From Chryseobacterium sp. T16E-39 (GTDB lineage Bacteria > Bacteroidota > Bacteroidia > Flavobacteriales > Weeksellaceae), in NCBI RefSeq assembly GCF_002216065.1, contig NZ_CP022282.1, positions 4,216,001 to 4,280,000 of the forward strand: 64,000 bases of DNA. The letters run 5' to 3'. The translations under genes and the position numbers were made by a program. The stretch's first letter is position 1; the number at the start of each line of letters is the position of its first letter. Below are positions 7,034 through 14,983 of this stretch, in pieces. The notes beneath the pieces are model-generated. The model had not been told where the DNA came from, ran no database searches, and saw nothing but the letters and a program-made list of their open reading frames with translations.

Positions 7034-9103
7034 ATGAAGCGAATATTATTTTCTGTTGTACTTTTATCCTCGTATTGTTTCTCTCAGGAAAAGGACAGCT
7101 TAAGTTTAAATCAAAACCATATGTCAGATTCCATTACCGTTGCAAAAAAGGAAATCAAAACAAAACTGATAGATGATGTGGTCGTTACCGGAACCATAAA
7201 ACCAATGAGTAGATCTAAAAGCCCGGTAGCGGTGGAAATTTACAGTCAGAAATTTTTCCAAAAGAATCCGACTCCTAATATTTTTGAAGCCATCTCTATG
7301 GTCAATGGCGTGCGTCCTCAGTTGAACTGTTCTGTATGTAATACAGGAGATATTCATATTAATGGTCTCGAAGGACCTTACACCATGATCCTGATTGATG
7401 GGATGCCTATTGTAAGTTCATTATCTACAGTGTATGGATTAAGTGGAATCCCAAATAGTCTCGTGGATAGGATAGAAGTCGTGAAGGGACCGGCTTCATC
7501 TATTTATGGTTCGGAAGCGATGGGGGGCGTAATTAATATCATTACTAAAAATGCATTAACGGCTCCTAAATTAAGTCTGGATCTGATGACCAGTACCTGG
7601 AGTGAGGATAATATCGATTTATCTACCAAATTTAATGTAGGAAAAAAAGCAGCTTCTTTGTTAAGTCTGAATTACTTCAATTTTACAAAAAGAATAGATC
7701 AGAACAAAGATAACTTTACAGATGCAACTCTTCAGAACAGGATTTCTGTTTTTAATAAATGGAATTTCCAGAGAAAGGAAAACAGATTAGCCAGTTTAGC
7801 GCTAAGGTATTTATATGAGGACCGTTTTGGGGGCGAAATGCAGTGGACAAAAGAAAACAGGGGAGGTGATAAAATATATGGTGAAAGTATTTATACCAAC
7901 AGAGTGGAAGCTTTGGGAGTATACCAATGGCCTTTGAAAGAACAGATAATTACTCAATTCTCTTATAATTACCACAACCAGAATTCCTTTTATGGGACCA
8001 ATCCTTATGATGCCAAGCAGAAAGTAGCTTTCGTGCAGACGTATTGGGATAGAAAATTCGGAAACCATGATCTGATACTGGGGGTTACCTATAAGAGAAC
8101 ATTTTATGATGATAACACCCCGGGAACTTCGTCGGCAGACGGTCTGATCAATGAGCCTATGAAGTCTCCAATTTTAGGAGCTTTTATACAAGATCAATGG
8201 GAAATCGGTTCTAAAAACACAATATTGCTAGGGTACAGATATGATTACGATAGAATCCATCATTCAGTACATTCACCAAGATTCGCATGGAAATTTTCGC
8301 CTAATCCTTATCACACGCTCCGTTTTAACTTTGGAACAGGGTTTAGGGTTGTGAATTTATTTACAGAAGACCACGCAGCCTTGACGGGTTCCCGGGAAGT
8401 GGTTATCAAATCTGATCTGAAACCTGAAAAATCTATCAATGGAAATTTAAATTACATCTGGAAGATTCCAGTGGGCAATCGCCTGATCAATCTTGACGCT
8501 TCAGCATTTTATACCTATTTCAGTAATAAGATCGTAGGGGATTTTGATACGGATCCTGATAAAATTATTTATGACAATCTTCATGGGTACGGGATCTCTA
8601 AAGGAGCTTCGATGAATGTAGACTTTACTTTTAGTTTTCCTTTGAGTGTCAATCTGGGGGTAACTTATCTTGAAGTATTTCAGAAGTTGGATGGTGAAAA
8701 TGCTAAGGTTCAGCAACTGCATGCTCCGAAATGGAGTGGAACTTACAGTCTGACGTATAAGTTCCCGAATGCTTTAACTGTGGATTTTACAGGTCAGTTT
8801 TATGGACCGATGAGATTGCCGGTTTTACCGGATGACTTCCGACCTGAGTATTCTCCATTTTATTCATTGGCTAATATTCAGGTTTCAAAAGCCTTTAATT
8901 CTGGATTTGAAGTTTATTGTGGAATTAAAAATCTCCTGAATTTTAGACCTAAAGATCCTTTAATGAGACCTTTTGATCCGTTTGATCAACATGTAAATGA
9001 TCCTATTAATAATCCAAATAATTACAAATTTGATACTGCTTACGGATATGCGCCAATGCAGGGGATACGTGGATTTTTTGGAGTAAGATATACTTTGAAA
9101 TGA
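7034..9103 (+). CDS. TonB-dependent outer membrane receptor
   Basis: This is an outer-membrane active-transport receptor of 689 residues. MKRILFSVVLLSSYCFSQ is a signal peptide. The sequence DDVVVTGTI begins the plug domain, which continues with a CSVCNTGDIHINGLEG segment, the TonB-plug hallmark LIDGMPIV and RIEVVKGPASSIYGSEAMGGVINIITK. The rest is a beta-barrel ending in an aromatic residue plus LK (GVRYTLK). The CxxC in the plug and the adjacent thioredoxin-like gene, which overlaps its stop codon, suggest a redox- or metal-linked substrate, but the substrate cannot be read from sequence. It is probably controlled by the palindrome just upstream. Confidence 0.93.
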   Translation: MKRILFSVVLLSSYCFSQEKDSLSLNQNHMSDSITVAKKEIKTKLIDDVVVTGTIKPMSRSKSPVAVEIYSQKFFQKNPTPNIFEAISMVNGVRPQLNCSVCNTGDIHINGLEGPYTMILIDGMPIVSSLSTVYGLSGIPNSLVDRIEVVKGPASSIYGSEAMGGVINIITKNALTAPKLSLDLMTSTWSEDNIDLSTKFNVGKKAASLLSLNYFNFTKRIDQNKDNFTDATLQNRISVFNKWNFQRKENRLASLALRYLYEDRFGGEMQWTKENRGGDKIYGESIYTNRVEALGVYQWPLKEQIITQFSYNYHNQNSFYGTNPYDAKQKVAFVQTYWDRKFGNHDLILGVTYKRTFYDDNTPGTSSADGLINEPMKSPILGAFIQDQWEIGSKNTILLGYRYDYDRIHHSVHSPRFAWKFSPNPYHTLRFNFGTGFRVVNLFTEDHAALTGSREVVIKSDLKPEKSINGNLNYIWKIPVGNRLINLDASAFYTYFSNKIVGDFDTDPDKIIYDNLHGYGISKGASMNVDFTFSFPLSVNLGVTYLEVFQKLDGENAKVQQLHAPKWSGTYSLTYKFPNALTVDFTGQFYGPMRLPVLPDDFRPEYSPFYSLANIQVSKAFNSGFEVYCGIKNLLNFRPKDPLMRPFDPFDQHVNDPINNPNNYKFDTAYGYAPMQGIRGFFGVRYTLK

Positions 9104-9573
9104 AAATATTTTTGATTTTATTTTTAATGTTAGTGCCTCTCTTTTGTCTTTCTCAAAAGATGAGAGAGGGCACTTTTTCTGAACTTGAAAATTTGCATAA
9201 TCAACACCCCAAGCCTATTATCATTCATTTATACACAGGTTGGTGTGCAATTTGTAAAATTGAGTCTTTTAATCTGAATAAAGATAAAGATTTGGTCAAC
9301 CTGATTAATGATCACTTTTATTTTATCAATTTTGAAGCGGAAAAAACTAAAGAAAAGATCCGTTTTGAAGGTAAAGAATTCAGCTATTTACCCAATGGGA
9401 ATTCAGGGATTCATGAACTGGCTTTAGCATTATCTAAAAATAAAAGTCAGCCGGTTTATCCACTATGGATCATATTGGACGCTAATCAGAATCTGCTGTA
9501 TTATCATGAAGGGGAGTTTAAACCTGAACTGATGAAACAAAAGCTTGCAGAAATTTCGACTGTATATAATTAA
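9100..9573 (+). CDS. Secreted thioredoxin-like protein
   Basis: The ATG overlaps the stop of the TonB receptor gene (ATGA), so the two are translationally coupled. The 157-residue protein has a signal peptide (MKIFLILFLMLVPLFCLSQ) and a thioredoxin fold with the redox motif GWCAICK near residue 48 and a cis-Pro-like segment (QPVYPLWIILD) near residue 120. It is expected in the periplasm as a disulfide reductase or oxidase acting on the partner receptor or its cargo; the substrate is inferred from coupling only. Confidence 0.88.
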   Translation: MKIFLILFLMLVPLFCLSQKMREGTFSELENLHNQHPKPIIIHLYTGWCAICKIESFNLNKDKDLVNLINDHFYFINFEAEKTKEKIRFEGKEFSYLPNGNSGIHELALALSKNKSQPVYPLWIILDANQNLLYYHEGEFKPELMKQKLAEISTVYN

Positions 9574-9579
9574 TAATTT

Positions 9580-9593
9580 CTCTCGCAGATTTT
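9580..9593. repeat. Copy of a dispersed CTCGCAGATTTT repeat
   Basis: CTCTCGCAGATTTT occurs just after the thioredoxin-like gene. The same 12-mer core occurs as an inverted pair at 11660-11700 and again at 43722-43733 in inverse orientation. Confidence 0.55.
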
Positions 9594-9667
9594 AATACTA
9601 AAATTGTTGAATCTGTGTACAACAAGAGGTCATTTCAAACTTTAAATAATTTAAATCCTTCAATATT

Positions 9668-10141
9668 TCAGTCACCTCCACTATCAATCAATACAGCCAG
9701 TTGAATACAAGGCTGCTCAGAACGATTGCTCCATGCATGGTTTGTTCCCCGCTGAATAACGATATCTCCAGCTTTAAGAAGAGTCTCACCTTCCTCCATA
9801 ATCAGATAAAGCTCCCCGGAAAGAATAATGATATAATCTAAAGTTTCTGTCTGATGCATCATTGGGTGGGGTTCTCCAGCTTTGAATTCAACTCCCAGAT
9901 CTTTATCGGGTGGAATAACTACATAACGAAAGTAAGTTCCGTTTTTTGGAGTTTGTGGAAATCCTGTGTTGGGAATTCTGGTTTCAACGTCGAGGCTTGC
10001 CGGAGTTTTCTGAGTATTCCATATATCCGAAATGATAAGACCTGGCAGATGTTCTACGACATTGTTTACTTGCTGATCTTCAACAATAGCCGATTTTCCG
10101 TTTTGTATTCCTGTTACGATGCGTCTTGGTATTTTGTTCAT
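9668..10141 (-). CDS. Cupin domain protein
   Basis: The 157-residue protein has a single cupin barrel in its C-terminal half. Motif 1 is seen as GEPHPMMHQTETLDYIIILSGE and motif 2 as GDIVIQRGTNHAW, with His and Glu metal-ligand candidates in place. Small cupins of this type bind a metal and often act on aromatic or sugar substrates or as sensors; the reaction here is unknown. The gene starts 2 bp after the stop of the oxidoreductase gene on the same strand, so the two form an operon probably controlled by the divergent HxlR regulator. Confidence 0.85.
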   Translation of the reverse strand: MNKIPRRIVTGIQNGKSAIVEDQQVNNVVEHLPGLIISDIWNTQKTPASLDVETRIPNTGFPQTPKNGTYFRYVVIPPDKDLGVEFKAGEPHPMMHQTETLDYIIILSGELYLIMEEGETLLKAGDIVIQRGTNHAWSNRSEQPCIQLAVLIDSGGD

Positions 10142-10143
10142 AA

Positions 10144-11133
10144 TTAATGGGTCATGATCAATTTATTTCCCTGAGTAAGATTGTTTTTAAGCATTTGATG
10201 GGCCGTAAGGACTGTTTCCAAAGAAAGAGTTCCAAGGACTTTATATTTTGGAGGAACAATAATTTTTTCTTCAATAAGATTAGAAATTCTTGTTAAGCTA
10301 CTTTTATAATAATCATAATTCTTTGTCATGCTATGGGTATAGTTGGAAATGTTCATGATGATATTTCCTTTATTAAATAGGATTTCTTTAGCATCTTTAC
10401 TAATCAGTGCTGTTACGTCAACGTACATTCCATGTACTTTCAATACTTCAGCAGTTATTTCAGACATATAATTTCCTACGAGATCCACTCCGAAATCAAA
10501 ATACTGATTGCCGTTTGCTTTAATTAATTTTTCTTTCAAATGATCTTCCTTATAATTGATGATCTGGTCTTTTTTTAAGCCCATCTCAAGCAATAAGGTT
10601 CTGTTTTCTTCTGATCCTACCGTCGCAACGATATTATTGAAGTGATCAGCTAGCAATAGTTTTATTAAAAAAGATCCAACGCCACCAGTGGCACCTGTAA
10701 TTAAAATGCTGTCGCCTGGTTTTAAAGGGATGCGGTCAAAGGTTTGTAAGGCAGTCATTCCAACAGATGGGATGGCCGCAGCCTGTTCAAAAGAGATATT
10801 TTTAGGTTTCAAAACCACGATAGCTTCCGGAACGGTAATAAATTCAGCGTAAGAGCCATTACTTCCCATGGAACCGCTGCCACAAGTTACTTCATCACCA
10901 ATATTAAACTGAGAAGCATCTTCTCCTTTGCCCACAATAACTCCGGAGAGTTCACGCCCTAAAACCGGGGAGCTGACCAATCGTCGTTCAAGTTCATTTT
11001 CAATCATCTGATAATCGATGGGATTAAAACCACTGGCTTTTATCTGAATTAAAACCTCATTGTTTTTAGGCTGAGGTTTTTCAATAATGCCGTCTTCTAA
11101 CTGAAAGTTTTTATTAAGGATTACTGTTTTCAT
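10144..11133 (-). CDS. Zinc-independent quinone oxidoreductase-type alcohol dehydrogenase family protein
   Basis: This medium-chain dehydrogenase/reductase has 329 residues. The N-terminal GroES-like domain contains GFNPIDYQMI and VLGRELSGVIVGKGEDASQFNIGDEV. The Rossmann domain shows SILITGATGGVGSFLIKLL, the NADP-binding AxxGxxG-type loop of quinone oxidoreductases, and no structural zinc cysteines are visible. Starting at MKTVILNKNF matches the family; an ATG 21 bp upstream overlaps the -7 box region. It is divergent from an HxlR regulator across a palindrome and cotranscribed with a cupin gene, so it probably detoxifies an inducing electrophile or quinone (inferred). Confidence 0.88.
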   Translation of the reverse strand: MKTVILNKNFQLEDGIIEKPQPKNNEVLIQIKASGFNPIDYQMIENELERRLVSSPVLGRELSGVIVGKGEDASQFNIGDEVTCGSGSMGSNGSYAEFITVPEAIVVLKPKNISFEQAAAIPSVGMTALQTFDRIPLKPGDSILITGATGGVGSFLIKLLLADHFNNIVATVGSEENRTLLLEMGLKKDQIINYKEDHLKEKLIKANGNQYFDFGVDLVGNYMSEITAEVLKVHGMYVDVTALISKDAKEILFNKGNIIMNISNYTHSMTKNYDYYKSSLTRISNLIEEKIIVPPKYKVLGTLSLETVLTAHQMLKNNLTQGNKLIMTH

Positions 11134-11151
11134 TATCAAAAATTTATAAGA

Positions 11152-11159
11152 CAAATGTA
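11152..11159 (-). promoter_or_regulatory. -7 box of the oxidoreductase-cupin operon
   Basis: CAAATGTA on the plus strand is TACATTTG on the minus strand, 19 bp before the start codon at 11133. Confidence 0.6.
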
Positions 11160-11173
11160 AAACCAGAATAGTT

Positions 11174-11181
11174 TATATTTG
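11174..11181 (+). promoter_or_regulatory. -7 box of the hxlR-type regulator gene
   Basis: TATATTTG matches TAnnTTTG and predicts a start near 11187, inside the palindrome at 11183-11208. This supports translation from the ATG at 11226, not the one at 11196. Confidence 0.6.
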
Positions 11182-11182
11182 C

Positions 11183-11208
11183 TACTAGTTAACTATTGGT
11201 AACTAGTA
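11183..11208. promoter_or_regulatory. Perfect 9-bp palindrome, probable HxlR operator
   Basis: TACTAGTTA and TAACTAGTA are separated by 8 bp. The site overlaps the predicted start of the regulator gene and lies just upstream of the divergent oxidoreductase promoter, the usual position for an HxlR site controlling both genes. Confidence 0.65.
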
Positions 11209-11225
11209 ACTTTAAGGATACTATT

Positions 11226-11621
11226 ATGTCAAAAATTATAGAAAACGGAATCGAACGTGAAGCAACGTGCACGGAAGAATTATTTGCCATGCGCGATAGC
11301 CTGGATGTTCTAGGAGGGAAATGGAAGCTGATGATTCTGCGTTATTTAACGAACCGTACAGATCTGCTGATTCATTTTAAAAAACTTCAAAGAGGGATTG
11401 ATGGGATTTCCGCAAAAATGCTGAGTAAGGAATTAAAGGAACTTGAAATGAATTTGCTCATTACACGTACGATCCAGGATACGAAACCCATTACCGTAAC
11501 CTATGCGGTGACTGAATATGGAAAGTCAGTGCTTCCGGTTACAGAAACCTTAGTGAACTGGGGGATTATCCATCGCGAAAAGATCAGGCAGTCGATGGGA
11601 GTTGGTGATTTAAAGATTTAA
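11226..11621 (+). CDS. HxlR family winged-helix transcriptional regulator
   Basis: The 131-residue protein starts MSKIIENGIEREATCTEEL and shows the HxlR signature: DVLGGKWKLMILRYL, then GIDGISAKMLSKELKELEMNLLITRTI for recognition helix and wing, ending YAVTEYGKSVLPV. HxlR proteins act as dimers on palindromes in divergent promoters and respond to electrophiles, quinones or aldehydes. One cysteine (ATCTEE) lies ahead of the winged helix, in a position used by redox-sensing relatives. The oxidoreductase/cupin operon is divergent and the intervening palindrome is the probable target. Confidence 0.92.
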   Translation: MSKIIENGIEREATCTEELFAMRDSLDVLGGKWKLMILRYLTNRTDLLIHFKKLQRGIDGISAKMLSKELKELEMNLLITRTIQDTKPITVTYAVTEYGKSVLPVTETLVNWGIIHREKIRQSMGVGDLKI

Positions 11622-11659
11622 GAATTTAAATTATTGAAAAATTTAAAAATTAGAAGACT

Positions 11660-11700
11660 CTCGCAGATTTTGCAGATGATTGCGTTAAAAAATCTGCGAG
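11660..11700. repeat. Inverted pair of the dispersed CTCGCAGATTTT repeat
   Basis: Perfect 12-bp arms CTCGCAGATTTT (11660-11671) and AAAATCTGCGAG (11689-11700) enclose a 17-nt loop in the space between convergent genes. The core is also found at 9582-9593 and 43722-43733, so this is a dispersed intergenic repeat. It could also stop transcription. Confidence 0.6.
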
Positions 11701-11742
11701 GGAATAATTCTTTGCATTTTTATATGGATCAAAAAAGAGATA

Positions 11743-12108
11743 TTATTTCAAAAGTACAGCGATGATCGCTAAAATAGCAGGTAAAGCCTGGACGAAAAAG
11801 ATTTTTTTTGTGGCAGAAATAGCTCCATAAATTCCGGCAACTGCTACACATCCGAGAAAGAAGAGTGCAATATTCGTTTGCCATTCTACATCCTTGATAA
11901 AAAAAGACCAGATCAGCCCGGCAGCAAGAAAACCATTATAAAGCCCCTGGTTGGCTGCTAATCCTTTTGTTGGCTTAAACATCTCAGCGGGTAGGGCGGC
12001 TTTGAAAACTTCTTTCCCTTTGGTTTCCCAGGCAAACATTTCCATCCAGAGAATATAAATGTGTTCTAATGCGACTACTGCTATCAAAATTTTAGCAACG
12101 ATTTCCAT
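11743..12108 (-). CDS. DUF1304 family membrane protein
   Basis: The 121-residue protein has four predicted membrane helices and the family's conserved opening (AKILIAVVALEHIYILWMEMF), then FKPTKGLAANQGLYNGFLAAG and FLGCVAVAGIYGA. DUF1304 is an inner membrane family of unknown function. The gene is divergent from a Crp-type regulator gene. Confidence 0.88.
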   Translation of the reverse strand: MEIVAKILIAVVALEHIYILWMEMFAWETKGKEVFKAALPAEMFKPTKGLAANQGLYNGFLAAGLIWSFFIKDVEWQTNIALFFLGCVAVAGIYGAISATKKIFFVQALPAILAIIAVLLK

Positions 12109-12149
12109 GATTAATTATTTTTGTGATTGTAAAACTAAAAAAATAAAGT

Positions 12150-12157
12150 TAAGTTTG
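12150..12157 (+). promoter_or_regulatory. -7 box of the Crp-type regulator gene
   Basis: TAAGTTTG matches TAnnTTTG, 16 bp before the ATG at 12174. Confidence 0.55.
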
Positions 12158-12173
12158 ATTATTAAATTGCAAA

Positions 12174-12746
12174 ATGGATACTTTTAAAACCCATCTGGAT
12201 AAATTCATTACGATCTCGGAAGAGGAGTATGTTTCTGTGCTGTCTTTTTTTGAGGTTGTAGAAGTGAAAAAAAAGCAGACCCTACTTTTTGACGGTGAGG
12301 TTTGTAAATCCATGTACTTTGTTTCAAAGGGATGTCTGAGAAAATTTTTCGTTAATGAAAAAGGGGTTGAACAAACCACTGAATTTGCAGTTGAAAATTG
12401 GTGGATCACAGATACATTTGCTTACGAAAGACAAATAAAAACTGAATTTAATATTCAATCAGTAGAACGTTCCTCTCTTTTGGTCATTGATCTTGAAACT
12501 CAGGAATTGTTGTTAAAAAAGCATCCGGTAATGGAGCGCTATTTCCGAATGATTTATCAGAGGGCCTATGCCGCTTCTGAAAGAAGAATCCGCTATTTAT
12601 ATGAAATGAGCAGAGAAGAGCTGTACGTTCATTTCAGTACACAATATCCTTGGTTTATCCAACGGATCCCACAATATCTAATTGCTTCTTTTCTCGGTTT
12701 TACTCCCGAGTATCTTAGTGAAATACGGGCGAAATTACGTTCTTAA
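12174..12746 (+). CDS. Crp/Fnr family transcriptional regulator
   Basis: The 190-residue protein has a cyclic-nucleotide-binding-like barrel (about residues 30-120, with LLFDGEVCKSMYFVSKGCLRKFF) and a short C-terminal helix-turn-helix (QYLIASFLGFTPEYLSEIRAKL). This compact architecture is common in Bacteroidota; the effector ligand is unknown and the canonical cAMP-binding Arg/Ser are not evident. It precedes DoxX and AhpD-like genes on the same strand with short gaps and probably controls them. Confidence 0.88.
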   Translation: MDTFKTHLDKFITISEEEYVSVLSFFEVVEVKKKQTLLFDGEVCKSMYFVSKGCLRKFFVNEKGVEQTTEFAVENWWITDTFAYERQIKTEFNIQSVERSSLLVIDLETQELLLKKHPVMERYFRMIYQRAYAASERRIRYLYEMSREELYVHFSTQYPWFIQRIPQYLIASFLGFTPEYLSEIRAKLRS

Positions 12747-12809
12747 ACCAGTTTAAGATTTTTAAGATTTAAAAGTCGCAATTTTGTCATGTTATTAAAA
12801 GCTAACACA

Positions 12810-13241
12810 ATGACTCATAAAAAAATACAATTTCCACAATTATTTTTAAGAATTGCAATCGCGGTCAGTATGCTTTCTGCGGTAGCAGATCGTTTCGGTT
12901 TCTGGGGCAAAAATGCAGCATGGGGAAACTGGGAGAATTTTGAAAAATATACCCGGCAGCTAACCTTTTTCCTTCCGGAAAGTTTAAGTCAATTTTCAGC
13001 ATATATGGCGACATTCTTTGAAATTGCTATTCCGCTACTCTTGCTTTTGGGCTTTAAAACTAGAATAGCAGCTTATGGCGCAGGATTTTTACTGCTGATT
13101 TTTGCACTGTCCATGACAATTGCTCTGGGAGTAAAGGCTCCTCTTGATTATTCTGTCTGGGTAGGAAGTGCAGCAGGATTTCTATTAGCGGGTCAACAAC
13201 AGTTTTCATTGAGTTTAGATCAATTAACCAAAAAAATATAA
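12810..13241 (+). CDS. DoxX family membrane protein
   Basis: The 143-residue protein has four predicted membrane helices and the DoxX pattern (FPQLFLRIAIAVSMLSAVADRFGF and then PESLSQFSAYMATFFEIAIPLLLLLGF). DoxX proteins are inner-membrane partners in quinone or thiol redox chemistry. I chose the ATG at 12810 because the preceding seven residues from 12789 are not family-like; either is possible. It lies 63 bp after the Crp gene and 4 bp before the AhpD-like gene, so the latter two form an operon. Confidence 0.85.
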   Translation: MTHKKIQFPQLFLRIAIAVSMLSAVADRFGFWGKNAAWGNWENFEKYTRQLTFFLPESLSQFSAYMATFFEIAIPLLLLLGFKTRIAAYGAGFLLLIFALSMTIALGVKAPLDYSVWVGSAAGFLLAGQQQFSLSLDQLTKKI

Positions 13242-13245
13242 TATT

Positions 13246-13689
13246 ATGAGTACTAGAATCAATATTGCAAAAACAGATGCAGCGGCTTATAAAGCAATGA
13301 TGGGATTAGAAGGGTATCTTCAGACTATTTCTTTAAACCCTATTCAAAAAGAATTAATTAAAATCAGAGCTTCACAGATCAACGGTTGTGCTTTTTGTTT
13401 GGATATGCATACAAAAGACGCTATGAAATATGGTGAAACGCCTCAAAGGATATACCTTTTAAATGCATGGAGAGAAGCTTTGGAATTGTTTACAGAAGAA
13501 GAGCAGATCTTACTGGCAATGACGGAAGAGATTACACTGATTAGCCACAAAGGATTAACTGAAGAAACGTATCAAAAAGCAACGTCATTTTTTGATGACA
13601 ATCAGATTGCACAGATCATTATGGCGATTATAACGATTAATGCATGGAATAGAATTGCTATAAGCACGCATTTACCCATTATGAAGTAA
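13246..13689 (+). CDS. Carboxymuconolactone decarboxylase/AhpD-like protein
   Basis: The 147-residue alpha-helical protein has the AhpD-type peroxidase motif: INGCAFCLDMHTKDA gives Cys-x-x-Cys and a following His, with an acidic residue ahead. Such proteins reduce peroxides or act as alkylhydroperoxidase-like oxidoreductases. It begins 4 bp after the DoxX gene, so the pair may form a membrane/cytosol redox couple under the upstream Crp-type regulator (inferred). Confidence 0.88.
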   Translation: MSTRINIAKTDAAAYKAMMGLEGYLQTISLNPIQKELIKIRASQINGCAFCLDMHTKDAMKYGETPQRIYLLNAWREALELFTEEEQILLAMTEEITLISHKGLTEETYQKATSFFDDNQIAQIIMAIITINAWNRIAISTHLPIMK

Positions 13690-13714
13690 TTTTTTAAAAT
13701 TGTTTATTAACAGC

Positions 13715-13746
13715 AAGAGCTTTTCATTTTTGAAAAGCTCTTTTTT
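13715..13746 (+). terminator. Intrinsic terminator of the crp-doxX-ahpD-like operon
   Basis: Perfect 12-bp arms AAGAGCTTTTCA and TGAAAAGCTCTT with a TTTT loop, followed by more T. Confidence 0.85.
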
Positions 13747-13793
13747 GATTTAAATCGTTCCAAGGATTGATTAATAAAATGGAATGTCCTGTT

Positions 13794-14765
13794 TTAATAA
13801 ATAGCAACAGGGTTGATATTCACCTGTGTAGATCCTTTATACAACGGTTGTCCTAAAACGAAAAGAAATTCCCAGATTTTTTCTTTCACCAAAGGTCGGC
13901 TGTCAATGAGTTCCAGATTATAAATTCCTTTCTTAGCAAGCATAAACTGATTGATCGGAAATTCTTCTTTACTCTTAGGGTTTGGATATACCTCTGAAGC
14001 CCAGGTATCTCCGCCAAAAGCGACTATTCCCTGATCAGCAAGCCATTGTGCAGCCTCCATCCCAATGCCGGGTTCAACTTCCAAAAACTGTTTATTGTCT
14101 TTGCCGATAAGTTCAAGCCATCCCGTATTAAAAAGAACAACATCTCCTTTTCTTAAAGTAATTCCCTGTTTTTTCAATACAGTCTTAATATCGGACACTG
14201 TAAATTCTGTTCCTCCGGGAATAACAGATTTTCCGTAATGTGCTGTCATATCCAGGACAACACCGCGGGTTACAAATGGTGGAACTTTTTCAATACCCAG
14301 CTTCTTAACTCCTTCTACAGTTACAAAGTCAGCAGCTTTGTTACCATTATAGTAGATATTGTTGATGCCGATATGTCCAATTCCGTTAAGTTGTGTTCCG
14401 ACACCAGTCCATCCATTTACCAATTCATCATTGAATGTGAATTTATTGGGACCGATACTTTGACCAGCCTGTTCTCCTGGCTGGATATTATATAAATTAA
14501 AACTTCTGTGACGGAAAGCAGGAAGATTTTTATCAATAGCAACTGCTAAGGGTAATGTTTTGCCTTGTTTTACCAATGTAATTGCTCCTTTTACTACTTC
14601 AGGAGTTAATAAATTAGCAGCTCCTATTACATCATGAGCCCCGTATGAAGAAGGATACCATGACTGATCTTCAGGATTGACATACAGATTTTGAGCTTTT
14701 ACAGATATCGTATTGAAAGCCAATAAGACTCCCAACCCGAACATTGTGATCAGATTATTTTTCAT
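13794..14765 (-). CDS. Secreted cyclase family protein (kynurenine formamidase-like) with altered metal motif
   Basis: The 323-residue protein has a signal peptide (ending VKAQ) and the cyclase/Kyn-formamidase fold (LRKGDVVLFNTGW, GIGMEAAQWLADQGIVAFGGDTWASEV). Members hydrolyse formamides or related bonds with a metal held by HxGTHxDxxxH. Here the aligned stretch is VGTQLNGIGH: Gln and Asn replace the His and Asp and only the last His is kept. A GTQxDxxxH variant is known in the family, so Gln is not unusual, but Asn for Asp is. Substrate unknown; periplasmic location expected. Confidence 0.82.
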   Translation of the reverse strand: MKNNLITMFGLGVLLAFNTISVKAQNLYVNPEDQSWYPSSYGAHDVIGAANLLTPEVVKGAITLVKQGKTLPLAVAIDKNLPAFRHRSFNLYNIQPGEQAGQSIGPNKFTFNDELVNGWTGVGTQLNGIGHIGINNIYYNGNKAADFVTVEGVKKLGIEKVPPFVTRGVVLDMTAHYGKSVIPGGTEFTVSDIKTVLKKQGITLRKGDVVLFNTGWLELIGKDNKQFLEVEPGIGMEAAQWLADQGIVAFGGDTWASEVYPNPKSKEEFPINQFMLAKKGIYNLELIDSRPLVKEKIWEFLFVLGQPLYKGSTQVNINPVAIY

Positions 14766-14803
14766 TTTCTATGATTTAGGGTTAAAAAGAGAAGTTAGAA
14801 AAA

Positions 14804-14977
14804 GTTGAAAATGGAAAGAGGAAAGAGGAAAGTTGAAAGTACTGTAAAGTTAATAATAAAAAAGAGCAGCTATTTTATTAAAAATTATAAAGTTTAATGG
14901 ATTCAACTCTATAGTTAAATATCATTTATTCAAACAGGCTTTAATAACTTTCAATTTTCAATTTTCCTCTTTCAATT
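14804..14977. repeat. Imperfect inverted GAAAGAGGAAA / TTTCCTCTTTC repeat in a gene-free gap
   Basis: A purine-rich stretch at 14804-14840 (GAAAGAGGAAAGTTGAAAGT at its end) is mirrored by 14947-14977 (TTTTCCTCTTTCAA) across about 105 bp. Such low-complexity repeats are frequent between Flavobacteriia genes. No gene is seen in this 218-bp gap. Confidence 0.45.
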
Positions 14978-14983
14978 TTTTTA

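Noticed and set aside
11196-11225. Upstream start of the HxlR regulator at 11196
   Set aside because: It lies within the palindrome and after a predicted transcription start at about 11187; the ATG at 11226 begins the family-like sequence.
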